Shown in pieces: positions 51,757 through 63,654 of a DNA stretch of 64,000 bases (position 1 is its first letter; every line of letters starts with the position of its first letter). The stretch is from Chamaelirium japonicum. Taxonomy: Eukaryota; Streptophyta; Magnoliopsida; Liliales; Melanthiaceae. Under the pieces are notes generated by a model, which searched no databases, was not told the origin of the DNA, and was given only the letters and a program-made list of their open reading frames with translations. The DNA lies in NCBI GenBank assembly GCA_947650365.1, contig OX393557.1, positions 434,001 through 498,000 on the forward strand, in the 5' to 3' direction. The translations under genes were made by a program, and so were the position numbers.

Positions 51757-53973
51757 TCTAATTCATTCGTACGATCCATTCTAATTCATTCGCATAATCT
51801 ATTCTAATTCATTCGTACGATCCATTCTAATTCATTCGCACGATCCATTCTAATTCATTCATACGATCCATTCTATTTCATTCGTATGATTCATTCTAAT
51901 TCATTCGTATGATTCATTCTAACTCATTCGTACGATTCATTCTAATTCAATCCATTCTAATTCATTCGTACGATCCATTCTAATTCATTCGTACGATCCA
52001 TTCTAATTCATTCGTATGATTCATTCTAATTCAATCCATTCTAATTCATTCGTACGATCCATTCTTACTCATTCGTACGATCCATTCTAATTCATTCGCA
52101 CGAATGAATCCATTCTAATTCATTCGTATGATCCATTCTAATTCATTCGCATGAATGTATCCATTCTAATTCATTCGTACGATCCATTCTATCTCATTCG
52201 TACAATCCATTCTATTTCATTCGTACGATCCATTCTAATTCATTCGCACGATCCATTCTAATTCATTCGCATGATCCATTCTAATTCATTCGTACGATCG
52301 ATTCTAATTCATTCATACGATCCATTCTAATTTATTCGCACGAATGTATCCATTGTAATTCATTCGTACGATCCATTCTAATTCATTCGCACAATCTATT
52401 CTAATTCATTCATACGATCCATTCTAATTTATTCGCACGATCCATTCTAATTCCTTCGTATGATCCATTCTAATTCATTCGTACGGTATGATTCATTCTA
52501 ATTCATTCGTACGATTCATTCTAATTCAATCCATTCTAATTCATTCGTACGATCTATTCTAATTCATTCGTACGATCCATTCTAATTCATTCGTATGATT
52601 CATTCTAATTCAATCCATTCTAATTCATTCGTACGATCCATTCTTACTCATTCGTACAATCCATTCTAATTCATTCGCACGAATGAATCCATTCTAATTC
52701 ATTCGTATGATCCATTCTAATTCATTCGCATGAATGTATCCATTCTAATTCATTCGTACGATCCATTCTATCTCATTCGTACAATCCATTCTATTTCATT
52801 CGTACGATCCATTCTAATTCATTCGCACGATCCATTCTAATTCATTTGCATGATCCATTCTAATTCATTCGCATGAATGTATCCATTCTAATTCATTCGT
52901 ACGATCCATTCTATCTCATTCGTACAATCCATTCTATTTCATTCCTACGATCCATTCTAATTCATTCGTATGATCCATTCTAATTCATTCGCATGAATGT
53001 ATCCATTCTAATTCATTCGTACGATCCATTCTATCTCATTCGTACGATCTATTCTAATTCATTCGCACGAATATATCCTTTCTAATTCATTCGTACGATC
53101 CATTCTAATTCATTCGCACAATCTATTATAATTCATTAGTACGATCCATTCTAATTCATTCGTACGATCCATTCTAATACATTAGCACGATCCAAATTCA
53201 TTTATCCGTATAATCTATTCTATTTCATTCGTACGATCCATTCTTACCGTACGATCCATTCTAATTCAATCCATTCTAATTCATTCGTACGATCCATTCT
53301 AATTCATTCGTACGATCCATTCTAATTCATTCGTACGATTCATTCTAATTCAATCCATTCTAATTCATTCGTACGATCCATTCTTACTCATTCGTACGAT
53401 CCATTCTAATTCATTCGCACGAATGAATCCATTCTAATTCATTCGTATGATCCATTCTAATTCATTCGCATGAATGTATCCATTCTAATTCATTCGTACG
53501 ATCCATTCTATCTCATTCGTACAACCCATTCTATTTCATTCGCACAATCTACTCTAATTCATTCGTACGATCCATTCTATTTCATTTGCACGAAGGTATC
53601 CATTCTAATTCATACAATCCATTCTAGTTCATTCATACGATCCAATCTAATTCATTCATACGATCCATTCTAATTCATTCGCACGAATGTCTCCATTCTA
53701 ATTCATTCGCACGATCCATTCAAATTCATTCATACAATCCATTCTAATTCATTCATACAATCCATTCTATTTCATTCGTACGATCCATTCTTACTCATTC
53801 GTACGATCCATTCGTATCCATTTTAATTCATTCGCACGATCTATTCTAATTCATTCGTACGATCCATTCTAATTCATTAATACGATCCAATCTAATTCAT
53901 TCATACGATCCATTCTAATTCATTCGTACGATCCATTTTAATTAATTCGTACGATCCATTCTAATTCATTCGT
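51757..53973 (+). repeat. Forward satellite block
   Basis: About 96 units. The stretch ~52.46-53.54 kb recurs at ~58.57-59.65 kb with a constant 6106-bp offset. ATTTATCCG is near 53201. A stop-free frame at 53470-53673 is repeat-derived. It ends at the perfect palindrome CATTCGTACGAATG (53967-53980). Confidence 0.93.
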
Positions 53974-54142
53974 ACGAATGAATTAGAATGGATTGAATTA
54001 GAATGAATCGTACGAATGAATTAGAATCGATCGTACGAATGAATTAGAATGGATTAAATTAGAATGAATCGTACGAATGAATTAGAATGAATTATACTGT
54101 ACGAATGAATTAGAATGGATCATACGAAGGAAATAGAATGGA
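53974..54142 (-). repeat. Short reverse block
   Basis: About seven units, with two 15-bp-type units (GGATTGAATTAG, GGATTAAATTAG) and ATTATACTGTACG near 54091. It ends GAATGGATTCTTACTC. Confidence 0.9.
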
Positions 54143-54924
54143 TTCTTACTCATTCGTACGATCCATTCTAATTCATTTGCACGAAGGTATCCATTCTAAT
54201 TAATTCGTACTATCCATTCTAATTCCTTCGTACGATCCATTCTAATTCCTTCGTACGATCCATTCTAATTCATTCGTACGATCCATTCTAATTCATTCGT
54301 ACGATTAATTCTAATTCCTTCGTATGATGCATTCTAATTCATTCGTACGGTATGATTCATTCTAATTCATTCGTACGATTCATTCTAATTCAATCCTTTC
54401 TAATTCATTCGTACAATCCATTCTAATTCATTCGTACGATCCATTCTAATTCAATCGTACGATCCATTCTTACTCATTCGCACGATCCATTCTAATTCAA
54501 TCCATTCTAATTCATTCGTACGATCCATTCTAATTCATTCGTACGATCCATTCTAATTCATTCCATTCTCATTCATTCGTACGATCCATTCTTACTCATT
54601 CGTACGATCCATTCTAATTCCTTCGTACGATCCATATTCTAATTCATTCGCATGATCCATTCTAATTCATTCATACGATCCATTCTAATTTATTCGCACG
54701 ATCCATTCTAATTCATTCGTACGATCCATTCTAATTCATTCGCACAATCTATTCTAATTCATTCGAACGATCCATTCTAATTCATTCATACGATCCATTC
54801 TAATTCAATCAATTCTAATTCATTCGTACGATCCATTCTTACTCATTCGTACGATCCATTCTAATTCATTCATATGATCCATTCTAATTCATTCGCACGA
54901 ATGTATCCATTCTAATTAATTCGT
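54143..54924 (+). repeat. Forward satellite block
   Basis: GAAGGTATCC near 54184, GGTATGATTC near 54349, and CCATATTCTAATTC (the J3' flank signature) near 54633 without J3' itself. It ends at AATTCGTACGGATGAATTAG. Confidence 0.91.
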
Positions 54925-55823
54925 ACGGATGAATTAGAATGGATCATGCGAATGAATTAGAATGGATCGTACGAATGAGTAAGAATGGATCGTATGAATG
55001 AATTAGAATGGATCGTACGAAGGAATTAGAATAGATCATACAAAGAAATTAGAATGGATCGTACGAATGAATTAGAATGGATCGTATGAATGAATTAGAA
55101 TGGATCGTGCGAATGAATTAAATGGATCGTATGAATGAAATAGAATGGATCGTATGAATTAGAATGGATCGTACGAATGAAATAGAATGGATCGTACGAA
55201 TGAATTAGAATAGATTGTGCGAATGGATTAGAATGGATCATACGATTGAGTAAGAATGGATTGTACGAATGAAATAGAATAGATCGTACGAATGAATTAG
55301 AATGGATCATGCTAATGAATTAGAATTGATCGTACGAATGAATTAGAATAGATTGTGCGAATGAATTAAAATGGATCGTATAAATGAATTAGAATGGATC
55401 GTATGAATGAATTAGAATGGATCGTGCGAATGAATTAAAATAGATCGTATGAATGAAATAGAATGGATCGTATGAATTAGAATGGATCGTACGAATGAAA
55501 TAGAATGGATCGTACGAATGAATTAGAATAGATTGTGCGAATGGATTAGAATGGATCATACGATTGAGTAAGAAAGGATTGTACGAATAAAATAGAATAG
55601 ATCGTACGAATGAATTAGAATGGATCGTATGAATGAATTAGAATGGATCGTTCGAATGAATTAGAATAGATTGTGCGAATGAATTAAAATGGATCGTACG
55701 AATGAATTAGAATGGATCGTGCGAATAAATTAGAATGGATCGTATGAATGAATTAGAATGGATCGTGCGAATGAATTAGAATATGGATCGTACAAAGGAA
55801 TTAGAATGGATCGTACGAATGAA
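54925..55823 (-). repeat. Reverse satellite block, copy of the 12.0-12.65 kb segment
   Basis: CATACGATTGAG markers at 55235 and 55553 lie 318 bp apart, as at 12065 and 12383. A stop-free frame at 55095-55310 on this strand is repeat-derived and nearly identical in translation to those at 59901-60140 and 61116-61322. It ends at J3 (GAATTC 55821-55826). Confidence 0.92.
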
Positions 55824-56184
55824 TTCGAATGTATCCTTTCTAATTCATTCGTACGATCCATTCTAATTCATTCGTACGATCCATTCTAATTCATTCGCAC
55901 GATCCATTCTAATTCATTCGCACGATCCATTCTAATTCATTCATACGATCCATTCTAATTCATTCATATGATCCATTCTAATTCATTTGCACGAATGTAT
56001 CCATTCTAACTCATTCGTACGATCCATTCTAATTCATTCGTATGATCTATTCTAATTCATTCGCATGATCCATTATAATTCATTCATACGATCTAATCTA
56101 ATTCATTCATACGATCCATAATTCATTCGCACGAATGTATCAACTCTAATTCATTCGTACGATCCATTCTAATTTATTCATACA
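55824..56184 (+). repeat. Forward satellite block between J3 and J5
   Basis: About 15 units with an 18-bp break CGATCCATAATTCATTCG near 56112. It ends at J5 (TACATGTA 56181-56188). Confidence 0.91.
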
Positions 56185-56506
56185 TGTACGAATGAATTAG
56201 AATGGATACATTCGTGCGAATGAATTAGAATGGATCGTATGAATGAATTAGATTGGATCGTATGCATGAATTAGAATGGATCGTGCGAATGAATTAGAAT
56301 GGATCGTACGAATGAATTAGAATTGATCGTACGAATGAATTAGAATAGATACATTCGTGTGAATGAATTAGAATGGATCATATGAATGAATTAGAATGGA
56401 TCGTTTGAGTGAATGCGAATGGATCGTGCGAATGAATTAGAATGGATTGTACGAATGAATTAAAATGGATCGTACGAATGAATTAGAATGGATACATTCG
56501 TGCGAA
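56185..56506 (-). repeat. Reverse satellite block between J5 and J4'
   Basis: About 14 units with GTATGCATG and GTTTGAGTGAATGC, in the same order as at 20517-20907. It ends at J4' (GGATACATTCGTGCGAATCC). Confidence 0.92.
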
Positions 56507-57419
56507 TCCATTCTATTTCATTCGTACGATCCATTCTAATTCATTCGCACGATCCATTCTAATTCATTCATACGATCCATTTTAATTCATTCGTACGATC
56601 CATTCTAATTCATTCGTACGATCCATTCTAATTCATTCGCACAATCTATTCTAATTCATTCGTACGATCCATTCTAATTCATTCATACGATCCATTCTAA
56701 TTCATTCACACGATCCATTCTAATTCATTCGTACGATACATTCGAATTCATTCGCACGATCCATTCTAATTCATTCATACAATCCATTCTAATTCTTTTG
56801 CACGAATGTATCCATTCTAATTCATTCGTACGATCCATTCTATTTCATTCGTACGATCCATTCTAATTCATTAATACGATCCAATCTAATTCGTTCATAC
56901 GATCTATTCTAATTCATTCGCACGATCTAATCTATTTCATTCGTACAATCCATTCTATTTCATTCGTACGATCCATTCTAATTCATTCGCACGATCCATT
57001 CTAATTCATTCATACGATCCATTCTAATTCATTCGTATGATCCATTCTAATTCATTCGTACGATCCATTCTAATTCATTCGCACAATCTATTCTAATTCA
57101 TTCGTACGATCCATTCTAATTCATTCGTACAATCCATTCTAATTCATTCGCACGATACATTCGCATTCACTCAAACGATCCATTCTAATTCATTCATATG
57201 ATCCATTCTAATTCATTCGCACGAATGTATCCATTCTAATTCATTCGTACGATCCATTCTAATTCATTTGTACGAATGTATCCACTTTAATTCATTCATA
57301 CGATCCATTCTAATTCATTCGCACGAATGTATCCATTCCAATTCATTCGTACGATCCATTCTAATTCATTCGCACATTCTATTCTAATTCATTCGTACAA
57401 TCAATTCTAATTCATTAGC
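56507..57419 (+). repeat. Forward satellite block
   Basis: About 39 units. GCATTCACTCAAACG is near 57162, followed by GAATGTATCC variants near 57222, 57270 and 57325, matching the order at 46.37-46.54 kb. It ends CATTAGCCTGAATCG. Confidence 0.91.
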
Positions 57420-57503
57420 CTGAATCGTACGAATGAATTAGAATGGATCGTACGAAGGAATTAGAATGGATCGTACGAATGAATTAGAAAGGATACATTC
57501 GAA
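57420..57503 (-). repeat. Short reverse block
   Basis: About three R units ending at J3' (GAATTC 57501-57506). Confidence 0.9.
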
Positions 57504-57663
57504 TTCATTCGTACGATCCATTCTAATTCCTTCGTACGATCCATATTCTAATTCATTCGCACGATCCATTCTAATTCATTCGCACGATCCATTCTAATTC
57601 ATTCATACGATCCATTCTAATTCATTCACACAATCCATTCTAATTCATTCTAATTTATTCGTA
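57504..57663 (+). repeat. Short forward block
   Basis: About six units with the CCATATTCTAATTC signature near 57541. It ends with a doubled ATTCTAATTCATTCTAATTT short unit next to the non-repeat string at 57664. Confidence 0.9.
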
Positions 57664-57690
57664 TGTGAGTGGATCGTGTTTTTTCGTGCT
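57664..57690. other. Short non-repeat string at a strand switch
   Basis: Reads ATGTGAGTGGATCG then TGTTTTTTCGTGC, with a run of six T. Neither the T run nor GTGAGTGG fits an F or R unit. It may be junction filler left by DNA repair, or a strongly mutated R unit. Confidence 0.6.
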
Positions 57691-58117
57691 AATGAATTAG
57701 AATGGATCGTACGAATGAATTAGAATGGATACATTCGTGCGAAAGAATTAGAATGGATCGTATGAATGAATTAGATTGGATCGTATAAATGAATTAGAAT
57801 GGATCGTACGAATGAATTAGAATGGATCGTGCTAATGAATTAGAATGGATCGTGCGAATGAATTAGAATGGATCGTGCGAATGATTTAGAATGGATCGTA
57901 CGAATGAATTAGAATGGATCGTACGAATGAATTAGAATGGATCGTTCGAATGAATTAGAATAGATTGTGCGAATGAATTAGAATGGATCATACGAATGAA
58001 TTAGAATGGATCGTGCGAATAAATTAGAATCGATCGTATGAATGAATTAGAATGGATCGCGCGAATGAATTAGAATATGGATCGTACGAAGGAATTAGAA
58101 TGGATCGTACGAATGAA
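57691..58117 (-). repeat. Reverse satellite block
   Basis: About 19 units, with ATTAGATTGG near 57773 and GAATATGGATCG near 58073. It ends at J3 (GAATTC 58115-58120). Confidence 0.92.
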
Positions 58118-60703
58118 TTCGAATGTATCCTTTCTAATTCATTCGTACGATCCATTCTAATTCCTTCGTAGGATCCATTCTAATTCATTCGTACGATCCA
58201 TTCTAATTCATTCGCACGATCCATTCTAATTCATTCGTACGATCCAATCTAATTCATTCGTACGATCCATTCTAATTCATTCGCACAATCTATTCTAATT
58301 CATTCGTACAATCCATTCTAATTCATTCGCACGATCCATTCTAATTCATTCATACGATCCATTCTATTTCATTCGTACGATCCATTCATACTCATTCGTA
58401 CGATCCATTCTAATTCATTTGCACGAAGGTATCCATTCTAATTCATTCGTACTATCCATTCTAATTCCTTCGTACGATCCATTCTAATTCCTTCGTACGA
58501 TCCATTCTAATTCATTCGTACGATCCATTCTAATTCATTCGTACGGTCCATTCTAATTCCTTCGTATGATCCATTCTAATTCATTCGTACGGTATGATTC
58601 ATTCTAATTCATTCGTACGATTCATTCTAATTCAATCCATTCTAATTCATTCGTACGATCCATTCTAATTCATTCGTACGATCCATTCTAATTCATTCGT
58701 ACGATTCATTCTAATTCAATCCATTCTAATTCATTCGTACGATCCATTCTTACTCATTCGTACGATCCATTCTTATTCATTCGCACGAATGAATCCATTC
58801 TAATTCATTCGTATGATCCATTCTAATTCATTCGCATGAATGTATCCATTCTAATTCATTCGTACGATCGATTCTATCTCATTCGTACAATCCATTCTAT
58901 TTCATTCGTACGATCCATTCTAATTCATTCGCACGATCCATTCTAATTCATTAGCATGATCCATTCTAATTCATTCGCATGAATGTATCCATTCTAATTC
59001 ATTCGTACGATCCATTCTATCTCATTCGTACAATCCATTCTATTTCATTCGTACGATCCATTCTAATTCATTCGTATGATCCATTCTAATTCATTCGCAT
59101 GAATGTATCCATTCTAATTCATTCGTACGATCCATTCTATCTCATTCGTACGATCTATTCTAATTCATTCGCACGAATATATCCTTTCTAATTCATTCGT
59201 ACGATCCATTCTAATTCATTCGCACAATCAATTCTAATTTATTAGTACGATCCATTCTAATTCATTCGTACGATCCATTCTAATTTAATAGCACGATCTA
59301 AATTCATTTATCCGTACGATCTATTCTATTTCATTCGTACGATCCATTCTTATCGTACGATCCATTCTAATTCAATCCATTCTAATTCATTCGTACGATC
59401 CATTCTAATTCATTCGTACGATCCATTCTAATTCATTCGTACGATTCATTCTAATTCAATCCATTCTAATTCATTCGTACGATCCATTCTTACTCATTCG
59501 TACGATCCATTCTAATTCATTCGCACGAATGAATCCATTCTAATTCATTCGTATGATCCATTCTAATTCATTCGCATGAATGTATCCATTCTAATTCATT
59601 CGTACGATCCATTCTATCTCATTCGTACAATCCATTCTATTTCATTCGTACGAATGTATCTATTCTAATTCATTCGTACGATCCATTCTAATTCCTTCGT
59701 ACGATCCATTCTAATTCATTCCCATGAATGTATCCATTCTAATTCATTCGCACGAAATATTCTAATTCATTCACACTCATACGATCCATTCTAATTCATT
59801 CGCACGAATGTATCCTTTCTAATTCATTCGTACGATCCATTCTAATTCATTCGCACAATCTATTCTAATTCATTCGAATGATCCATTCTAATTCATTAGC
59901 ATGATCCATTCTAATTCATTCGTACGATCTATTCTATTTCATTCGTACAATCCATTCTTACTCAATCGTATGATCCATTCTAATCCATTCGCACAATCTA
60001 TTCTAATTCATTCGTACGATCCATTCTACTTCATTCGTACGATCCATTCTAATTCATACGATCCATTCTATTTCATTCATACGATCCATTTTAATTCATT
60101 CGCACGATCCATTCTAATTTATTCATACGATCCATTCTAATTCATTCGCACGATCCATTCTCCATTCTAATTCCTTCGTATGATCCATTCTATTTCATTC
60201 ATACGATCCATTCTAATTCATTCATACGATCTATTCTAATTCTTTCGCACGAATGTATCCATTCTAATTCATTCGTACGATCCATTCTAATTCATTCGCA
60301 CGATCCATTCTAATTCATTAATACGATCCATTCTAATTCATTCGCACGATCCATTCTAATTCATTCATACGATCCATTCTAATTTATTCGCACGATCCAT
60401 TCTAATTCATTCATATGATCCATCCTAATTCATTCGCACGATCCATTCTTACTCATTCGTACGATCCATTCTAATTCATTCGCACAATCCATTCTAATTC
60501 TTTTGCACGAATGTATCCATTCTAATTCATTCGTACGATCCATTCTAATTCATTCTTATGATCTATTCTAATTCATTCGCATGATCCATTATAATTCATT
60601 CATACGATCCAATCTAATTCATTCGTACGATCCATTCTAATTCATTCGCATGAATGTATCAACTCTAATTCATTCGTACGATCCATTCTAATTCATTCAT
60701 ACA
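58118..60703 (+). repeat. Forward satellite block
   Basis: About 112 units. The distance from J3 to the first GAAGG variant (58421) is 306 bp, as at 4.4 and 22.8 kb. It holds GGTATG (58591), GAATATATCC (59174) and ATTTATCCG (59307). The frame at 59901-60140 is repeat-derived. It ends at J5 (TACATGTA 60700-60707). Confidence 0.93.
58570..59650 (+). repeat. Dispersed direct copy of about 52464-53544
   Basis: Five markers (CGGTATG, GAATGAATCC, GAATATATCC, TATCCG, GCATGAATG) share a 6106-bp offset, so there is no net length change over about 1.1 kb. A related segment lies at 24.43-25.26 kb, 28002-28025 bp upstream of 52.46 kb. CATTAGCACG versus TAATAGCACG shows some sequence divergence. Confidence 0.85.
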
Positions 60704-62109
60704 TGTACGAATGAATTAGAATGGATACATTCGTGCGAATGAATTAGAATGGATCGTATGAATGAATTAGATTGGATCGTATGCATGAATTAGAATGGAT
60801 CGTGCGAATGAATTAGAATGGATCGTACGAATGAATTAGAATGGATCGAACGAATGAATTAGAATGGATACATTCGTGCAAAAGAATTAGAATGGATTGT
60901 ATGAATGAATTAGAATGGATCGTGCGAATGAATTAGAATGGATCCTACGAATGAATTAGAATGGATACATTCGTGCGAAAGAATTAGAATAGATCGTATG
61001 AATAAATTAGAATGGATCGTATGAATGAAATAGAATGGATCGTACGAAGGAATTAGAATGGAGAATGGATCGTGCGAATGAATTAGAATGGATCGTATGA
61101 ATGAAATAGAATGGATCATGCGAATGAATTAAAATGGATCGTATGAATGAAATAGAATGGATCGTATGAATTAGAATGGATCGTACGAATGAAATAGAAT
61201 GGATCGTACGAATGAATTAGAATAGATTGTGCGAATGGATTAGAATGGATCATACGATTGAGTAAGAATGGATTGTACGAATGAAATAGAATAGATCGTA
61301 CGAATGAATTAGAATGGATCATGCTAATGAATTAGAATGGATCGTTCGAATGAATTAGAATAGATTGTGCGAATGAATTAGAATGGATCGTAAGAATGAA
61401 TTATAAAGGATACATTCGTGCGAATGAATTAGAATGGATCGTATGAGTGTGAATGAATTAGAATGGATCGTGCGAATGAATTAGAATGGATCGTGCGAAT
61501 GAATTAGAATGGATAGTACGAATGAAATCGAATGGATTGTACGAATGAGATAGAATGGATCGTACGAATGAATTAGAATGGATACATTCATGCGAATGAA
61601 TTAGAATGGATCATACGAATGAATTAGAATGGATTCATTCGTGCGAATGAATTAGAATGGATCATACGAATGAGTAAGAATGGATCGTACGAATGAATTA
61701 GAATGGATTGAATTAGAATGAATCGTACGAATGAATTAGAATGGATCGTACGAATGAATTAGAATGGATCGTACGAATGAATTAGAATAGATTGTGCGAA
61801 TGAATTAGAATGGATCGTACGAATGAATTAGAATGGATCGTACGAATGAATTAGAATGGATCGTATGAATGAATTAGAATGGATCGTGCGAATGAATTAG
61901 AATGGATCGTATGAGTGTGAATGAATTAGAATGGATCGTGCGAATGAATTAGAATGGATCGTATTAATGAATTAGAATGGATCGTGCGAATGAATTAGAA
62001 TGGATCGTGCGAATGAGTAAGAATGGATCGTGCGAATGAATTAGAATGGATTGTACGAATGAATTAGAATGGATCGTACGAATGAATTAGAATGGATACA
62101 TTCGTGCGA
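60704..62109 (-). repeat. Reverse satellite block
   Basis: About 61 units. GTATGCATG follows J5. A 7-bp short unit GGAGAAT lies near 61052, and CATACGATTGAG at 61250. The frames at 60910-61119 and 61116-61322 on this strand are repeat-derived. 29-bp GAGTGTGAATG units lie near 61446 and 61914. It ends at J4' with TCTATTC in place of TCCATTC. Confidence 0.92.
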
Positions 62110-63654
62110 ATCTATTCTATTTCATTCGTACGATCCATTCTAATTCATTCGCACGATCCATTCTAATTCATTCATACGATCCATTCTAATTCATTCGTAC
62201 GATCCATTCTAATTCATTCGTACGATCCATTCTAATTCATTCGCACAATCTATTCTAATTCATTCGTACGATCCATTCTAATTCATTCGCACGATCCATT
62301 CTAATTCATTCATACGATCCATTCTATTTCATTCGTACGATCCATTCTTACTCATTCGTACGATCCATTCTAATTCATTTGCACGAAGGTATCCATTCTA
62401 ATTCATTCGTACTATCCATTCTAATTCCTTCGTACGATCCATTCTAATTCCTTCGTACGATCCATTCTAATTCATTCGCACGATCCATTCTAATTCATTC
62501 ATACGATCCATTCTATTTCATTCGTACGATCCATTCCTACGTACGATCCATTCTAATTCCTTCGTATGATCCATTCTAATTCATTCGTACGGTATTATTC
62601 ATTCTAATTCATTCGTACGATTCATTCTAATTCAATCCATTCTAATTCCTTCGTACGATCCATTCTAATTCATTCGTACGATCCATTCTAATTCATTCGC
62701 ACGATTCATTCTAATTCATTCGTACGATCCATTCTATTTCATTCATACGATCCATTCTAATTCATTCATACGATCTATTCTAATTCTTTCGCACGAATGT
62801 ATCCATTCTAATTCATTTGTACGATCCATTCTAATTCATTCGCACGATCCATTCTAATTCATTCATACAATCCATTCTAATTCTTTTGCACGAATGTATC
62901 CATTCTAATTCATTCGCACGATCCATTCTAATTCATTCATACAATCCATTCCAATTCTTTTGCACAAATGTATCCATTCTAATTCATTCGTACGATCCAT
63001 TCTAATTCATTTGTACGAAGGTATCCATTCTAATTCATTCGTACTATCCATTCTAATTCCTTCGTACGATCCATTCTAATTCCTTCGTACGATCCATTCT
63101 AATTCATTCGTACGATCCATTCTAATTCATTCGTACGATCCATTCTAATTCCTTCGTATGATCCATTATAATTCATTCATACGGTATGATTCATTCTAAT
63201 TCATTCGTACGATTCATTCTAATTCAATCCATTCTAATTCATTCGTACGATCTATTCTAATTCATTCGTACGATCCATTCTAATTCATAAGTACGATTCA
63301 TTCTAATTCAATCCATTCTAATTCATTCGTACGATCCATTCTTACTCATTCGTACGATCCATTCTAATTCATTCGCACGAATGAATCCATTCTAATTCAT
63401 TCGTATGATCCATTCTAATTCATTCGCATGAATGTATCCATTCTAATTCATTCGTACGATCCATTCTATCTCATTCGTACAATCCATTCTATTTCATTCG
63501 TACGATCCATTCTAATTCATTCGCACGATCCATTCTAATTCATTCGCATGATCCATTCTAATTCATTCGTACGATCGATTCTAATTCATTCATACGATCC
63601 ACTCTAATTCATTCGCACGAATGTATCCATTCTAATTCATTCGTACGATCCATT
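62110..63654 (+). repeat. Forward satellite block
   Basis: About 67 units. Two GAAGG-family groups start near 62381 and 63007. Two GGTAT variants with 15-bp neighbours lie near 62590 and 63183. Part of it parallels the F side of J3 at 58.3-59.0 kb (offset 3960 bp at GAAGG). It ends CCATTTGAATTAGATTGG. Confidence 0.92.

Noticed and set aside
57664-57690. Terminator or polymerase III stop at the T6 run
   Set aside because: There is no upstream RNA gene, box A/B or stable GC stem. It is an isolated T run at a strand switch.
15741-61322. Open frames of 60-91 codons at 15741, 25827, 44879, 48507, 53470, 55095, 59901, 60910 and 61116 as genes
   Set aside because: They translate the 23-bp unit, start on ATGATCC- or ATGAATG-like unit variants, commonly end at the repeat's own TAA after DPF, and have no upstream signals or non-repeat domain.
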